Source: Planctomycetota bacterium
Lineage (GTDB): Bacteria; Planctomycetota; UBA1135; GCA-002686595
Direction: 5' to 3'
Assembly (NCBI GenBank): GCA_016795245.1
Contig: JAEUIA010000091.1
Coordinates: forward strand, 62,001-126,000
Length of the DNA stretch: 64,000 nt
The notes beneath the pieces were generated by a model. The model did no database searches. It worked only from the letters and a program-made list of their open reading frames with translations, and was not told the origin of the DNA. The position numbers and the translations under genes were made by a program. Shown here piece after piece: positions 33,457-42,228 of this stretch (position 1 is the first letter of the stretch; every line of letters starts with the position of its first letter).

Positions 33457-34499
33457 AGCAATCCGTACGCAATCCCTTCGTCGCCAATTCGCTCATCCTC
33501 GGCATCGAATCGTCGTGCGACGAAACCGCAGCGGCACTCGTGCGCGGCGGCCGCGAGATCCTGTCGTCGGCCGTGCACAGCCAGGCCGCCATTCACGCGC
33601 AATGGGGCGGCGTCGTCCCCGAAGTCGCGGGACGCTCGCACCTGCAGAAGATCATGCCCGTGATCGACCAGGCGTTGTTGGATGCGCAAGTCACGCTCGA
33701 AGACGTGGACGCGATCGCGGTGACGACGAAGCCGGGCCTGATCGGTTCGCTCTTGATCGGGGTCTCGGCCGCCAAGGCGCTCGCGTGGGTGCGCGGCGTG
33801 CCGCTCCTGGACATCCACCACATCGAAGCGCACGTGTACGCCGCGACGATGGAGCACGAGATCGGCGTGTATCCGTGCCTCGCGCTCGTCGTTTCGGGCG
33901 GACACACGGCGTTGTACCGCGCCGAATCTCCGCTGGAGATGAAAGTCCTGGCCACGACGCGCGACGACGCCGCCGGCGAAGCGTTCGACAAGGTCGCGCA
34001 CATCCTCGGCCTCGGCTACCCAGGCGGTCCGCGCGTCTCGAAACTGGCCGTGGACGGCGACGCCCAGGCGTTCGACTTCCCGCGCTTCCGCTCCAAGGAC
34101 GGGACGCCCGGATTCTCGTTCAGCGGACTGAAGACCGCGGTGCTCTACCAGGTGCGCGGTCAGGACGCGCGCGCGCCGACGCCTGCGCCCGAGGACATTC
34201 CGCGACGCGCCGATGTCGCAGCCTCGTTCGAAGCCGCTGTCGTCGACGTGCTGATCGACGAGACGCTGCGTGCGGCCGCGCGCGAAGGCCTGACCACGGT
34301 GCTGGTCGCCGGCGGCGTGGCGTGCAACTCGCGCCTGCGCCGCGAAATGGCCTTGCGCGCGGACGAGGTCGGCGTGCGGGCGCTGTTCCCCTCCCCCGCG
34401 TACTGCACCGACAACGCCGTGATGATCGCCGGGCTCGGCTACGAGGCCCTCGCGGCCGGTCGGACGGCCGATTTGACGCTCGACGCTGCATCGCGTTGA
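33453..34499 (+). CDS. tsaD: tRNA N6-adenosine threonylcarbamoyltransferase
   Basis: A 348-residue protein started at GTG 33453, overlapping the protease stop by 4 nt. Key motifs: LGIESSCDETAAALV, SQAAIHAQWGGVVPEVAGRSHLQ, HHIEAHVYA (metal-binding HxExH), VVSGGHTALYR and FSFSGLKTA. With TsaB/E it adds the threonylcarbamoyl group to A37 of tRNAs reading ANN codons, an essential step. The length fits. larB begins 28-40 nt later. Confidence 0.96.
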   Translation: MKQSVRNPFVANSLILGIESSCDETAAALVRGGREILSSAVHSQAAIHAQWGGVVPEVAGRSHLQKIMPVIDQALLDAQVTLEDVDAIAVTTKPGLIGSLLIGVSAAKALAWVRGVPLLDIHHIEAHVYAATMEHEIGVYPCLALVVSGGHTALYRAESPLEMKVLATTRDDAAGEAFDKVAHILGLGYPGGPRVSKLAVDGDAQAFDFPRFRSKDGTPGFSFSGLKTAVLYQVRGQDARAPTPAPEDIPRRADVAASFEAAVVDVLIDETLRAAAREGLTTVLVAGGVACNSRLRREMALRADEVGVRALFPSPAYCTDNAVMIAGLGYEALAAGRTADLTLDAASR

Positions 34500-34503
34500 G
34501 CGC

Positions 34504-34532
34504 TTTCAACGCGTAGACTGCTCGCGTTGAAA
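34504..34532. other. Stem-loop between tsaD and larB
   Basis: TTTCAACGCG (34504-34513) pairs with CGCGTTGAAA (34523-34532) around a 9-nt loop. There is no T tract, and the TTG start candidate of larB at 34527 lies in its 3' arm, which could lower or tune translation of larB if the hairpin forms. Confidence 0.5.
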
Positions 34533-35288
34533 AACGGAATGCGAGAGCTGCTCGAGGCCGTCCGCGACGGCCGCATCGACATCGAAACAGGCTTGGAGCG
34601 CCTGAAATCTCAGGCCTTCGTCGATCTGGGGCACACGACGCTCGACACGCATCGCGAGTTGCGCTGCGGGCATCCCGAGGTCGTCTACGGCGCGAGCAAG
34701 ACGCCGGTTCAGATCGTCGAGATCGCGCGCGCCATCCTGGAACATCACGAGCGACTCCTCGTCACGCGCGTGTCGGACGAAGCCGCCCGCTTGTGCCTCC
34801 TGGAGGTGCCGCGCGCGCGCCACAACGCGATTGCGCGCACGATCACAGTCGAACCCGAGCAGGCCGTCGCCGGCACCGGTCTCGTGCTCGTGGTGTGCGC
34901 CGGCACGTCGGATCTGCCGGTCGCCGAAGAAGCCGCCGTCACCGCCCGTCTGTGCGGCGCGCGCGTCGAACAACTGCGCGACGTCGGCGTGGCCGGGTTG
35001 CACCGACTGCTGGCGCGCACGGAACTGCTGCAATCGGCCGAGGCGCTGGTCGTCGTCGCGGGGATGGAAGGCGCCTTGCCGAGCGTCGTCGGCGGCCTGG
35101 TCGATCGCCCGGTGATCGCGGTCCCGACTTCGGTCGGCTACGGTGCTTCGTTCGGCGGGATCGCGGCACTGCTCGCGATGCTCAACACGTGTGCGTCGGG
35201 TGTCGCGGTCGTGAACATCGACAACGGATTCGGAGCTGGATACATGGCCGCGCTGATCAACGCGCGCGCCGAGAAGGGCAAGCGATGA
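34527..35288 (+). CDS. larB: LarB-like nickel pincer cofactor carboxylase
   Basis: A 253-residue protein; starts are TTG 34527 or ATG 34539 (MRELLEAVRDG), neither with a strong ribosome site. LarB features: ELLEAVRDGRIDIETGLERLK at the start, then an AIR-carboxylase-like domain with AGTSDLPVAEEAA, DVGVAGLHRLL, GMEGALPSVVGGL and VPTSVGYGASFGGIAALLAMLNTCASG. LarB carboxylates and hydrolyses nicotinic acid adenine dinucleotide in making the nickel-pincer cofactor of lactate racemase-type enzymes. No larC or larE is in the window. Its stop overlaps the carA start by 4 nt (ATGA). Confidence 0.88.
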   Translation: MKNGMRELLEAVRDGRIDIETGLERLKSQAFVDLGHTTLDTHRELRCGHPEVVYGASKTPVQIVEIARAILEHHERLLVTRVSDEAARLCLLEVPRARHNAIARTITVEPEQAVAGTGLVLVVCAGTSDLPVAEEAAVTARLCGARVEQLRDVGVAGLHRLLARTELLQSAEALVVVAGMEGALPSVVGGLVDRPVIAVPTSVGYGASFGGIAALLAMLNTCASGVAVVNIDNGFGAGYMAALINARAEKGKR

Positions 35289-36436
35289 GCGAATCGAAGG
35301 CGTGGTTGGCGCTCGAAAACGGTCTGGTGCTGGAAGGCCGTGCTGTCGGCGCGCGCGGTGACGCGGGCGGTGATCTCGTGTTCAACACGGCGATGACGGG
35401 CTACCACGAGATCCTGACTGATCCGTCGTACGCGGGTCAGGTCGTGATCATGACCTATCCGTTGATCGGCAACTACGGCGTGCCCGATGAAGACGCCGAA
35501 AGCGGTCGCGCGTGGGCCGAGGCTTTCGTCATCCGCGAAATGAGCACGATCGCGAGCAACTTTCGCTCGAACATGACCCTGCCCGATTATCTCGTGAAGC
35601 AGAAGATCGTGGCGATCGAAGGCGTCGACACGCGCCGCCTCACGCGCATCGTGCGCGACGAAGGCTCGATGCGCGTCTTCGTCTCGACGACCGATTCGGA
35701 CCCCAAGTCGCTCGTGAACAAGGCGCGCAACGCGCCGGCGACGGACGGTCGCGACCTGACGGTCGGCGTGACGTGCGCCAAACCGTACGCCTGGACGGAA
35801 GGCTACGACGCCTCTTACCCGGGATTGATCACACTGTCCGCGGACAAGCGCAAGATCCGTGTCGTCGCCTACGACTTCGGCGCCAAGCGCAACATCCTGC
35901 GCAGCCTCGTGCACTGCGGCTTCGACGTCACCGTCGTGCCGGCTGGGACTAGCGCCGACGATGTGCTCGGGATGGATCCCGATGCGGTGTTCCTGTCGAA
36001 CGGCCCGGGCGATCCGGCTGCGGTCAAGCCCGCGATCTCCGCGATGGACAAGCTCATCGGCAAGAAGCCGATCTTCGGCATCTGCCTCGGACACCAGATC
36101 CTGTCCATCGTGCTGGGCGCGAAGACGCACAAGATGCCCTTCGGCCACCACGGCGCGAATCATCCGGTGCGCGACATGACGACGGGCAAGGTCGAGATCA
36201 CGTCGCAGAATCACAGCTACGCCGTCGATCCGACGACGCTGGGTGCTGATCTGGAGCTGACGCACATCAACTTGAACGACGAGACGGTCGAAGGCATGCG
36301 GCACAAGCGCGCCCCTGTTTTCAGCGTCCAATACCACCCCGAAGCCGCGCCCGGTCCGCTCGACAGCGCGCACTTGTTCCAGCGCTTCCGCGAGTTGTGC
36401 GAAGCGCAGCGCTCGAAGTCCGTCGCGGCGCGCTGA
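35285..36436 (+). CDS. carA: Carbamoyl-phosphate synthase small subunit
   Basis: A 383-residue protein started at ATG 35285, overlapping larB by 4 nt. The N-terminal domain has LENGLVLEGRAVGARG and NTAMTGYHEILTDPSYAGQVVIMTYPLIGNYG. The C-terminal glutamine amidotransferase domain has SNGPGDPAA, active-site Cys in FGICLGHQIL and His in SVQYHPEAAPGP. It supplies ammonia from glutamine to CarB for arginine and pyrimidine synthesis. carB is not adjacent; the next gene is a small membrane protein. Confidence 0.95.
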   Translation: MSESKAWLALENGLVLEGRAVGARGDAGGDLVFNTAMTGYHEILTDPSYAGQVVIMTYPLIGNYGVPDEDAESGRAWAEAFVIREMSTIASNFRSNMTLPDYLVKQKIVAIEGVDTRRLTRIVRDEGSMRVFVSTTDSDPKSLVNKARNAPATDGRDLTVGVTCAKPYAWTEGYDASYPGLITLSADKRKIRVVAYDFGAKRNILRSLVHCGFDVTVVPAGTSADDVLGMDPDAVFLSNGPGDPAAVKPAISAMDKLIGKKPIFGICLGHQILSIVLGAKTHKMPFGHHGANHPVRDMTTGKVEITSQNHSYAVDPTTLGADLELTHINLNDETVEGMRHKRAPVFSVQYHPEAAPGPLDSAHLFQRFRELCEAQRSKSVAAR

Positions 36437-36551
36437 CCCCGACCTTCTGCGAATCCGCGTGGAGAATCAGCCACTTCCAGCGGCGAGCATCCACGGCGTT
36501 GGACTGCCATACGACGAGTCGTCATGCTGACCGCGCACTGGAGGTGGCGTG

Positions 36552-36920
36552 ATGAAGAATACCGAGACCGCTTACTTCGCTTCGCAATTGGCGCACATGG
36601 CTCCGGCGCTGCTCGTGTACGTGGTGGCAGCCGTTCTGGCCATCGTGTTCTGGAGTCGTTCCAGAGCCGCAGCGATCCTCACCTTGCTTGCCGCTTTCGT
36701 CTTGTCGTCCGTGGCGATCATCTCTCCCCTCGTGCACACCTACCTGATGAGCCTGCACAACGACGGGACATTGACCTCACAGGTGTTTTCGACGCGCATG
36801 AGCGTGGTTGCACTCGCGTCCACATTCTTCCACACCCTTGGGATCGCGCTCCTCGTCGCCGCTGTGTTCGTCGGACGCAGTCGAGCGGCGGCCGCCCCTG
36901 AGCATGCAGCACATTCCTAG
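36552..36920 (+). CDS. Small membrane protein, three predicted helices
   Basis: The ATG at 36552 is preceded by GGAGG and gives 122 residues (MKNTETAYFASQLA..). Hydrophobic stretches at about 15-35, 40-63 and 85-107 (ALLVYVVAAVLAIVFW, AAILTLLAAFVLSSVAIISPLV, STFFHTLGIALLVAAVFVG) predict three membrane helices. It ends in a short polar tail. No known family recognised. It is followed 27 nt later by an EEP-family gene, so they may share a transcript. Confidence 0.6.
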   Translation: MKNTETAYFASQLAHMAPALLVYVVAAVLAIVFWSRSRAAAILTLLAAFVLSSVAIISPLVHTYLMSLHNDGTLTSQVFSTRMSVVALASTFFHTLGIALLVAAVFVGRSRAAAAPEHAAHS

Positions 36921-36947
36921 TTCCGCTGCAGTTTTGAATCGACGACG

Positions 36948-37943
36948 TTGAGCCGCACGCCCACAAAGCCGCGACCGCCCGGCCGCATACGCAGGATCGT
37001 GACCGTAGGCCTGGATGCGGCCGCCGTGACGACGCTGCTGGCGGGCGTGTTGCAGTTTGTCGTCGGCACGTGGGCCTGGCCGTTTACGTTCGCGCTGCAT
37101 TTTTTCGATGCCGCCGCACCGTTGTGGGCTGCAGGACTGATCGTGGCCTGCGCGCGGCGATCGCGGTGGCGCTCAGTCATGAACGGCGGTCTGCTGATCG
37201 CGTGGTGCATTCTCTGTGGGCCGCGCGTCATGCGAGCATTCGATGCTCTGCCGCAACACCGCGCCGATGAGCTGCGCATCGTGACCTTCAATGCCGGAAA
37301 CGGCCGAGCGACGCCCGAGCAGCTCTGCGCTGCGTTGCGCACGTTCGATGCGGACATCGTGTTCCTGCAAGAACTCGCACCGGAACACGCGGCGGCGATC
37401 GAAAGCGCGTACGACCTGCCCTTTCCCTATCGGGCTCTGTTTCCGACGGGGATCCCGGGCAAGGGCATTCTCGCGCGCTATCCGTTGCGCGCTGTGCGTC
37501 TCGTGCCCGAGGCCGGCGAATCGAACCATGTGCGCGGCAGCGTCATGACCCCTGTCGGCGAGATCGAGTTCATCGATGTGCACGCGAACGCGCTCGTGGC
37601 GTTCCTTGGTCCGTGGATGAGCTTCGATGAACGAGTCGCGGATTGGGCGCTAGCTCTGCCGCGCGATCGACCGGTGATCCTCGCCGGCGACTTCAACTTG
37701 TCGACGTCGAGCGCTCTCTTGGATCCGCTGCGCGAGGCGGGCTTCCGTGAAGCGTTCGATGAGTCCGGCGCTGGTCTGGGCCTCAGCTTCCCGCTGTTTC
37801 TACGCTATCGCGGTCTGCCGCTTCCCCCGCTCGTGCGCATCGACCAGATCTGGACGCGCGGGTTGGAGTGCGTGGATGCGCGCCTGGGCGGCGATGTCGG
37901 ATCTGACCACTCGCCTCTGCGGGCACGCTTCGTACGGCGTTGA
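36948..37943 (+). CDS. Endonuclease/exonuclease/phosphatase-family membrane protein
   Basis: A 331-residue protein starting with TTG at 36948. The first 95 residues hold membrane helices (VTTLLAGVLQFVVGTWAWPF, PLWAAGLIVACARR, GGLLIAWCILCG). The catalytic EEP fold follows: RIVTFNAGNG, DIVFLQEL (metal Glu), VILAGDFNLSTSS and GSDHSPLRARF. It should hydrolyse a phosphodiester or phosphomonoester outside the cytoplasmic membrane; a nuclease or lipid-type phosphatase is possible but not decidable. Confidence 0.85.
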   Translation: MSRTPTKPRPPGRIRRIVTVGLDAAAVTTLLAGVLQFVVGTWAWPFTFALHFFDAAAPLWAAGLIVACARRSRWRSVMNGGLLIAWCILCGPRVMRAFDALPQHRADELRIVTFNAGNGRATPEQLCAALRTFDADIVFLQELAPEHAAAIESAYDLPFPYRALFPTGIPGKGILARYPLRAVRLVPEAGESNHVRGSVMTPVGEIEFIDVHANALVAFLGPWMSFDERVADWALALPRDRPVILAGDFNLSTSSALLDPLREAGFREAFDESGAGLGLSFPLFLRYRGLPLPPLVRIDQIWTRGLECVDARLGGDVGSDHSPLRARFVRR

Positions 37944-37947
37944 GCAA

Positions 37948-38117
37948 GTGAGCCTGTACCCGACAACCGAGCCAGCGTGATTTCGGTTCCCGGGTCGGGC
38001 AACCAGAGGATCCGACATGCACGCTGACCCAGGTAGCGGGAACGGCCTCAAGGCGCGGCGCGCTGACCACGTGCTCAGCGCATCGACGTCGATCACGATC
38101 TTGCGGCGCAGGGCGAC
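37948..38117 (+). repeat. Degenerate intergenic repeat, copy R
   Basis: This stretch, between convergent genes, shares with copies at 40024, 42491 and partly 52007 an opening GTGAGCCTGxACCCG and later CACGCTGACCCAG and GACCACG. About two-thirds of positions agree by eye with copy S over the first 85 nt. Near its end (38073-38118) the reverse strand reads ALRRKIVIDVDALS, resembling the end of PriA (IDVDPVSML). Confidence 0.45.
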
Positions 38118-38220
38118 CCTCCGCCTACCCGGACAGTCCACCGCCGGCGAAGCGCGGCCTTGCAGGCGGTTGCTTCCCATTTCCTTGGCGCCGCATCTTT
38201 GCGCCTGCAGCCACGCACAA

Positions 38221-39129
38221 CTACTTGGGTGACTTTTCCGGAGCCGCTATCGAGCGGGTGTACCACTGACACCCCACGAGGGTCTCGTAACCACCACCCT
38301 CCTCGAACTGAAAGGTGTAGTTGATGACCGCACGCTCGTGCTCGACGATCTTCGTGGACGCGAGAATGCGTCTGGACCTGTACTCGCGTACCGCAAATTT
38401 CCACTGTCCGGGTTTGTAGCCTCGGATCGCGCCGAACTTGTCCACGGCCTCCCCCATCGTATTCGCGAGAGTTTGCGCATCCGTATTGCCACGCACGTCT
38501 TCGCCACACCGAGCATAGATCGCCCCGTAGTCCCTCGCTCGCAGGCTCTCCACAAACTCGTTCGACGAAGACAGTGCACGCGCGTAGGTCTCTGCTTCCG
38601 TCCGCAATGGCTCCTCGGCATCGTCGTTCTCGGCCGTGCCGGAGCGCAGGAATCTGGGCGCGAAGTCCAGATCCGACTCAGCAAACTTCGTCACCCTCGT
38701 GCGCGACAGTACGGCACCCACCTTTGTACGGCGGTTGAAGATGACCTCGAAGTTCTCGTAGTGCGTGCCTTGAGGCAGCGCCGCGCGCGCCGTGCAGGCG
38801 ATGTCGAACGCCATGGCCCGGCCTTCTTCGCCGTCGATCATCAGCTGTGAGAAAAAGGGCGCGTTCACGACCTCGACGCTGAGGATCCGACCTGCTACGC
38901 CGGTCGTGTACTTGGATTTGGCGAACGTCTCCGGCGCGTGGAATGTCTCGCGCACGGCATTCTGAACCTCGCTCATCGCAGCGATCGTGTCTGCTGTCTC
39001 ACTCACGAAGCCCGTGATCTTGCTCCAGTTGAGCACGACGACGAGCGTGACTACGGCACCGAACGCGAGGGCGAGCCCGCAGCCGATCCACAAGACCTTC
39101 TTCCAGACCGAGCGCGGTGCCGTTTCCAT
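38221..39129 (-). CDS. Unknown single-pass membrane protein
   Basis: The ATG at 39129 (METAPRSVWKK) gives 302 residues; a longer in-frame start exists but would read the neighbouring gene in a wrong frame. One N-terminal membrane helix (WIGCGLALAFGAVVTLVVVLNW) is followed by a soluble region, probably outside the cytoplasm. Two similar-looking parts may be repeats: NAVRETFHAPETF..TTGVAGRILSVEV and later FKWAV-like REYRSRRILASTKIVEHERAVINYTFQFE. No family is recognised. The neighbour upstream (39218) is also an unknown small protein. Confidence 0.6.
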   Translation of the reverse strand: METAPRSVWKKVLWIGCGLALAFGAVVTLVVVLNWSKITGFVSETADTIAAMSEVQNAVRETFHAPETFAKSKYTTGVAGRILSVEVVNAPFFSQLMIDGEEGRAMAFDIACTARAALPQGTHYENFEVIFNRRTKVGAVLSRTRVTKFAESDLDFAPRFLRSGTAENDDAEEPLRTEAETYARALSSSNEFVESLRARDYGAIYARCGEDVRGNTDAQTLANTMGEAVDKFGAIRGYKPGQWKFAVREYRSRRILASTKIVEHERAVINYTFQFEEGGGYETLVGCQWYTRSIAAPEKSPK

Positions 39130-39217
39130 CGTAAGCGTGCTTCTACCTGGACAAGCCCAGGGGCACGAGCGGAATGTCGCCGAACCCCAGCACGGCCGAT
39201 CGACGGCGGCTTCAAGA

Positions 39218-39808
39218 TCATTTCCGCGAGTCCGGCGCAGGGGGAGTCTTGGCGGGCGCACTGACCGCTGGAGTGCTGACGACCGTTCCAACGGCGCCCA
39301 GCCTGATCGAGAACGTTTGCATCGGTGGGTCCTCGATCTGTATCGCTTCGCGCCGCCAGACAAGGTCGAGACCGGGGTCGAGGACGGCGGGCCTGTCCGA
39401 GACGAACGCGGTCGTCGCCGACGTGAGTTGCGGCTCCTCCGTCTGCACGGGCGGAAGCACGACCGCCGCCGTGGGTTCGCTGCGGACGCACGCCGCCAAG
39501 ATGGCCGCGGACGCGGTCGCGAGCCAGCGTACGCTCCGCGCGACGAGCGTTGGTCGTAGGCGTGAGGCCGCGTCACGAAAGCGCGCCGTGCCGGTCGCGT
39601 CGATTTCCAGTCGCATGCACACGCGCCCTGTCCCGCGTTGCACGAGGTCGACGGCTTCGGCCTGTGTGAGCGCAGCGCCGTTGACGACGTGCAGCGAGCA
39701 TTGAGAGCAATAGCGTCGCGCGTCGTCCCCCACGAATTCCTCCCAAGTCCGCGCGCAGGGTCTTTCAATGCGGATCTGCAGTTTCGGTTCACGCTCTTCG
39801 TTCGACAT
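39218..39808 (-). CDS. Protein with RFCxxC-type small domain and membrane segment
   Basis: A 196-residue protein. Residues 10-75 match a widespread small domain with the pattern PC..W..M...RFC..C...V: here RPCARTWEEFVGDDARRYCSQCSLHVVNGAALTQAEAVDLV and VCMRLEID. The cysteines may bind a metal. A hydrophobic stretch (LATASAAILAACV, about 95-108) suggests a helix or lipid anchor. The C-terminal part is disordered, Pro/Val-rich. I know the domain only as uncharacterised. It is divergent from the HPF-like gene across a 677-nt gap. Confidence 0.65.
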   Translation of the reverse strand: MSNEEREPKLQIRIERPCARTWEEFVGDDARRYCSQCSLHVVNGAALTQAEAVDLVQRGTGRVCMRLEIDATGTARFRDAASRLRPTLVARSVRWLATASAAILAACVRSEPTAAVVLPPVQTEEPQLTSATTAFVSDRPAVLDPGLDLVWRREAIQIEDPPMQTFSIRLGAVGTVVSTPAVSAPAKTPPAPDSRK

Positions 39809-40485
39809 GGTTCTGGCCTCCGGGATGACGGTGTCGACGAGCCGCGCTCAAGCTGAGAACGACCTCGTTTCCGGCCGAAATTCGCGCGAGTGAAAGCGCG
39901 CGGTGTATTCGCGAACGACTGAGCGAGAACGATCGCACGCGCAAGCGGACGCCCGCGCACCAGGGCCTACCTCGGTGACAGGTTCGTGCTGCGCACGGTC
40001 CCAAGGTCGCTTGGGCCCGGGGTGGTTGAGTCTGCACCCGCCACCGGAGCCGGAGCGAACGTCGGCTTATTCCTGGTCGAACCCCAGTAGCCGGCATTCA
40101 CTCCGACTCAGTCGGACTCGATGTTTGGCGGCCGACCACGCGCGAGCTTCGAGCATCGACACGGGATCGGCGTGGATGATGATCGTGGGACGCGGGAGCG
40201 TCTCGCTCCTGTCCTCGGATCGCCTGCAGCTGATCGTCTCGCTTCCTACCGCAGCCCGGCCCGCTCATCCGCGACGAACGGTCGGATCGCTTTGCCGAAC
40301 CCTGGAGCCTGCATCCGATACAGCGACCCGTTTGCGGGCGGCGACGAGGACCGAGGAGAATCGGACAGCCCCGGCGAGGTAGAATGGCACTCTTGGTCGT
40401 GCAATTCGTCGTGCCACGCCCACCCTCCGCTCGTGCTAGAACCACCGTGCATTTCCGCGCCCAGACCCTAAAGAGGATCACGATC
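39809..40485. other. 677-nt divergent intergenic region with repeat copy Q
   Basis: No supported gene. It carries the degenerate repeat at 40024-40218 and, upstream of the HPF-like gene, TAGAAT at 40379, a possible -10 box without a clear partner. Confidence 0.5.
40024..40218 (+). repeat. Degenerate intergenic repeat, copy Q, with priA-3'-like part
   Basis: It opens with GTTGAGTCTGCACCCG, then GACTCAGTCGG and ACTCGATGTTTGGC, the last two also exactly present in copy S. From 40151 to 40216 it resembles the end of priA (52214 onward): GAGCATCGACACGGGATCGG against GAGCATCGACACCGGATCGA, and both share CGTCTCGCTCC. The reverse strand reads TIIIHADPVSML; the upstream reading meets a stop, so it is not a gene. 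Confidence 0.5.
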
Positions 40486-41331
40486 ATGGCAGCCAAGAAG
40501 AAGACGCAAGGATCGAGGAAAGTTCCGCTCGGCACGCGGCCCGGCTCGGCGAAGGACCTGGGCCGCACCGATGCGGCGGAGACTCCGCTAGACGTTCGGA
40601 CGCAGGGCGTCCGCGTCTCGGACGAGATGCTGGCGCACGTCCACGAGAAGCTCGGCGCGCGCCTCGGCAAGCACGCCGTCCACATCGATCGCGTCACCGT
40701 CCGCTTCGAGGACTTGAACGGCCCGCGCGGCGGTGTCGATACGGAGTGCCGCGTCCAGGTCTCGATGCCCTCGCGCCCGCTCCTCGTCGTAACGGAGCGC
40801 TCGACGAATCCGCGCAAGGCCTTCGATGCGCTGCTGAGCAGCCTGACGCGCGCAGTGAAACGCGACATCGAGCGCTCCGGTCACACAGCCGGCAAGGGCG
40901 CGGCGCGGCAGCGCACGGTCGCGCGCGCCAAGGCGAAGGTCCTGAACGCGCCGCCCACCGACGGCAGCCTGATCGGGCGTAGAGTCGGAGGCACGGACGC
41001 GAACCTGGCGAAGGCCGGCGAACGCCCTGAGAAGTCGCGCGGCGACGCCTGGGTGGACACGTCCCTCCCGGGCGTCAGCGCGACAGACCGCGTGGTCGGT
41101 GGCGGATCGACCGCGCGCCGCAACACCAAGGGCAAGACGCCGCGCTCGGCCGCCGCCCTCGAGGACTCGGCGCAGACGCGCCCGTCGCGCACATCGACGC
41201 GCAAGAGCGCGAACCGCACGAAGTCGGGACAGGGCCTCGCCGAACGCGCCGTCAGTCGGACCCACGCGCCCGGTCAGCGCGCATCCGCGGCGAAGGCGCG
41301 CGCGCGCCGCGCGACAGGGCCGCGCACTTGA
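40486..41331 (+). CDS. HPF/RaiA-family ribosome-hibernation-like protein with long basic tail
   Basis: The ATG at 40486 (AAAGAGGAT upstream) gives 281 residues; an earlier in-frame start lies far upstream in noise. Residues about 35-150 match the HPF/RaiA core: TRPGSAKDLGR, LGARLGKHAVHIDRVTVRFEDLNGPRGGVDTECRVQVSMPSRPLLVV and DALLSSLTRAVKRDI. Usual HPF binds the ribosome in stationary phase and blocks translation. The C-terminal ~130 residues (ARRNTKGKTPRSAAALED..., SAAKARARRATGPRT) are basic and disordered, unlike ordinary long HPF with its dimerising domain. Confidence 0.8.
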   Translation: MAAKKKTQGSRKVPLGTRPGSAKDLGRTDAAETPLDVRTQGVRVSDEMLAHVHEKLGARLGKHAVHIDRVTVRFEDLNGPRGGVDTECRVQVSMPSRPLLVVTERSTNPRKAFDALLSSLTRAVKRDIERSGHTAGKGAARQRTVARAKAKVLNAPPTDGSLIGRRVGGTDANLAKAGERPEKSRGDAWVDTSLPGVSATDRVVGGGSTARRNTKGKTPRSAAALEDSAQTRPSRTSTRKSANRTKSGQGLAERAVSRTHAPGQRASAAKARARRATGPRT

Positions 41332-41346
41332 TCGAGGACGTGCTGG

Positions 41347-41372
41347 CGCTCGGGCCGGAAAGCGGCCGAGCG
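41347..41372. terminator. Stem-loop between convergent HPF-like and methyltransferase genes
   Basis: CGCTCGG, a bulged G, CCG pair with CGGCCGAGCG around a GAAAG loop. No T tract follows. It sits between the two stops (41331 and 41377) and might end both transcripts. Confidence 0.4.
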
Positions 41373-41376
41373 GCGG

Positions 41377-42228
41377 TCAGTTCATGCCCACGGCGACGAC
41401 CATTTCACAGGGACCTTCGAAGCCGTTGGGTGTCTGGAACTTCGCGAGTTCGTCAGCGATCTCCCGCCACGCATCCTGCCTGGCGGCCTCGTCCAAGGTC
41501 GAGAGCATCTGATGGAGTGCGCCGAACGACTCCTGCTCGAAGCGCACGCAGTCGGTGGACGTCGGCATCCGCAGCGGGGCCGGAACGACGCGGGTCTCGA
41601 TATTCCTGAACCCGGCCTTGGCGAACGCGGCCTCGAGAACACCCGGCGCGCCGAGACTGAAGGGGCCGGGTTGTCCCGGCAACGGTGGCCCGAGGTTCGC
41701 GCGTCGACGGATGATGCCCACGGGTGTCGAGAAGAACGCGTTCTTGTCGGGCGTTGAATAGACGATCGCCGCGACGCGTCCGCCGGGCTTGAGGGCGCGC
41801 TTCATCCCGGCCAGCGCTTTCTGCTGGTCGGGGAAGTAGATCAATCCGACGCGCGAGACCACCGCATCGAAGGTGCCTCTTTGAACATCGAGATTCTCGC
41901 CGTCCATGACCCGGCACTCCACGTTGGAGAGGCCCCGGCGTTGCGCCTCGGCGGCGGCGAACTCGAGGATCTTCGACGAGATGTCGGTCGCGAGGACGTG
42001 CCCTGTAGGGCCGACCCTGCGCGCGATCGTCATCGTTTGCTCGCCTGCTCCGGCCGCCACATCGAGGACACGCTGGGCAGTGCCGACCTTCGCGATGTCT
42101 AGCATCACCTCGGTCACCGGCCCCAGCCACGAGTTCAGCGTGGGGCCCCACCGATGCCATGCTTCGGCGGCTTCCTGCCATTGCTGTTGCGTCGTCTGCT
42201 TGTACTTGATCGGGTCAAACGTCGACAT
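41377..42228 (-). CDS. Class I SAM-dependent methyltransferase (UbiE/COQ5-like)
   Basis: A 283-residue protein. Motif I is RVLDVAAGAGEQTMTIARRVG, motif II region GHVLATDISSKIL, and motif III FDAVVSRVGLIYFPD with a later LKPGGRVAAIVYS. It binds S-adenosylmethionine and methylates a small molecule or cofactor. A ring-methyl transfer on quinones is a UbiE role but the substrate cannot be told. It is divergent from the large kinase gene across a 423-nt gap. Confidence 0.85.
   Translation of the reverse strand: MSTFDPIKYKQTTQQQWQEAAEAWHRWGPTLNSWLGPVTEVMLDIAKVGTAQRVLDVAAGAGEQTMTIARRVGPTGHVLATDISSKILEFAAAEAQRRGLSNVECRVMDGENLDVQRGTFDAVVSRVGLIYFPDQQKALAGMKRALKPGGRVAAIVYSTPDKNAFFSTPVGIIRRRANLGPPLPGQPGPFSLGAPGVLEAAFAKAGFRNIETRVVPAPLRMPTSTDCVRFEQESFGALHQMLSTLDEAARQDAWREIADELAKFQTPNGFEGPCEMVVAVGMN

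Noticed and set aside
39130..39960. N-terminal extension of the membrane protein at 38221
   Set aside because: The extension overlaps another minus-strand gene in a different frame and reads as low-quality Arg/Ser-rich sequence.
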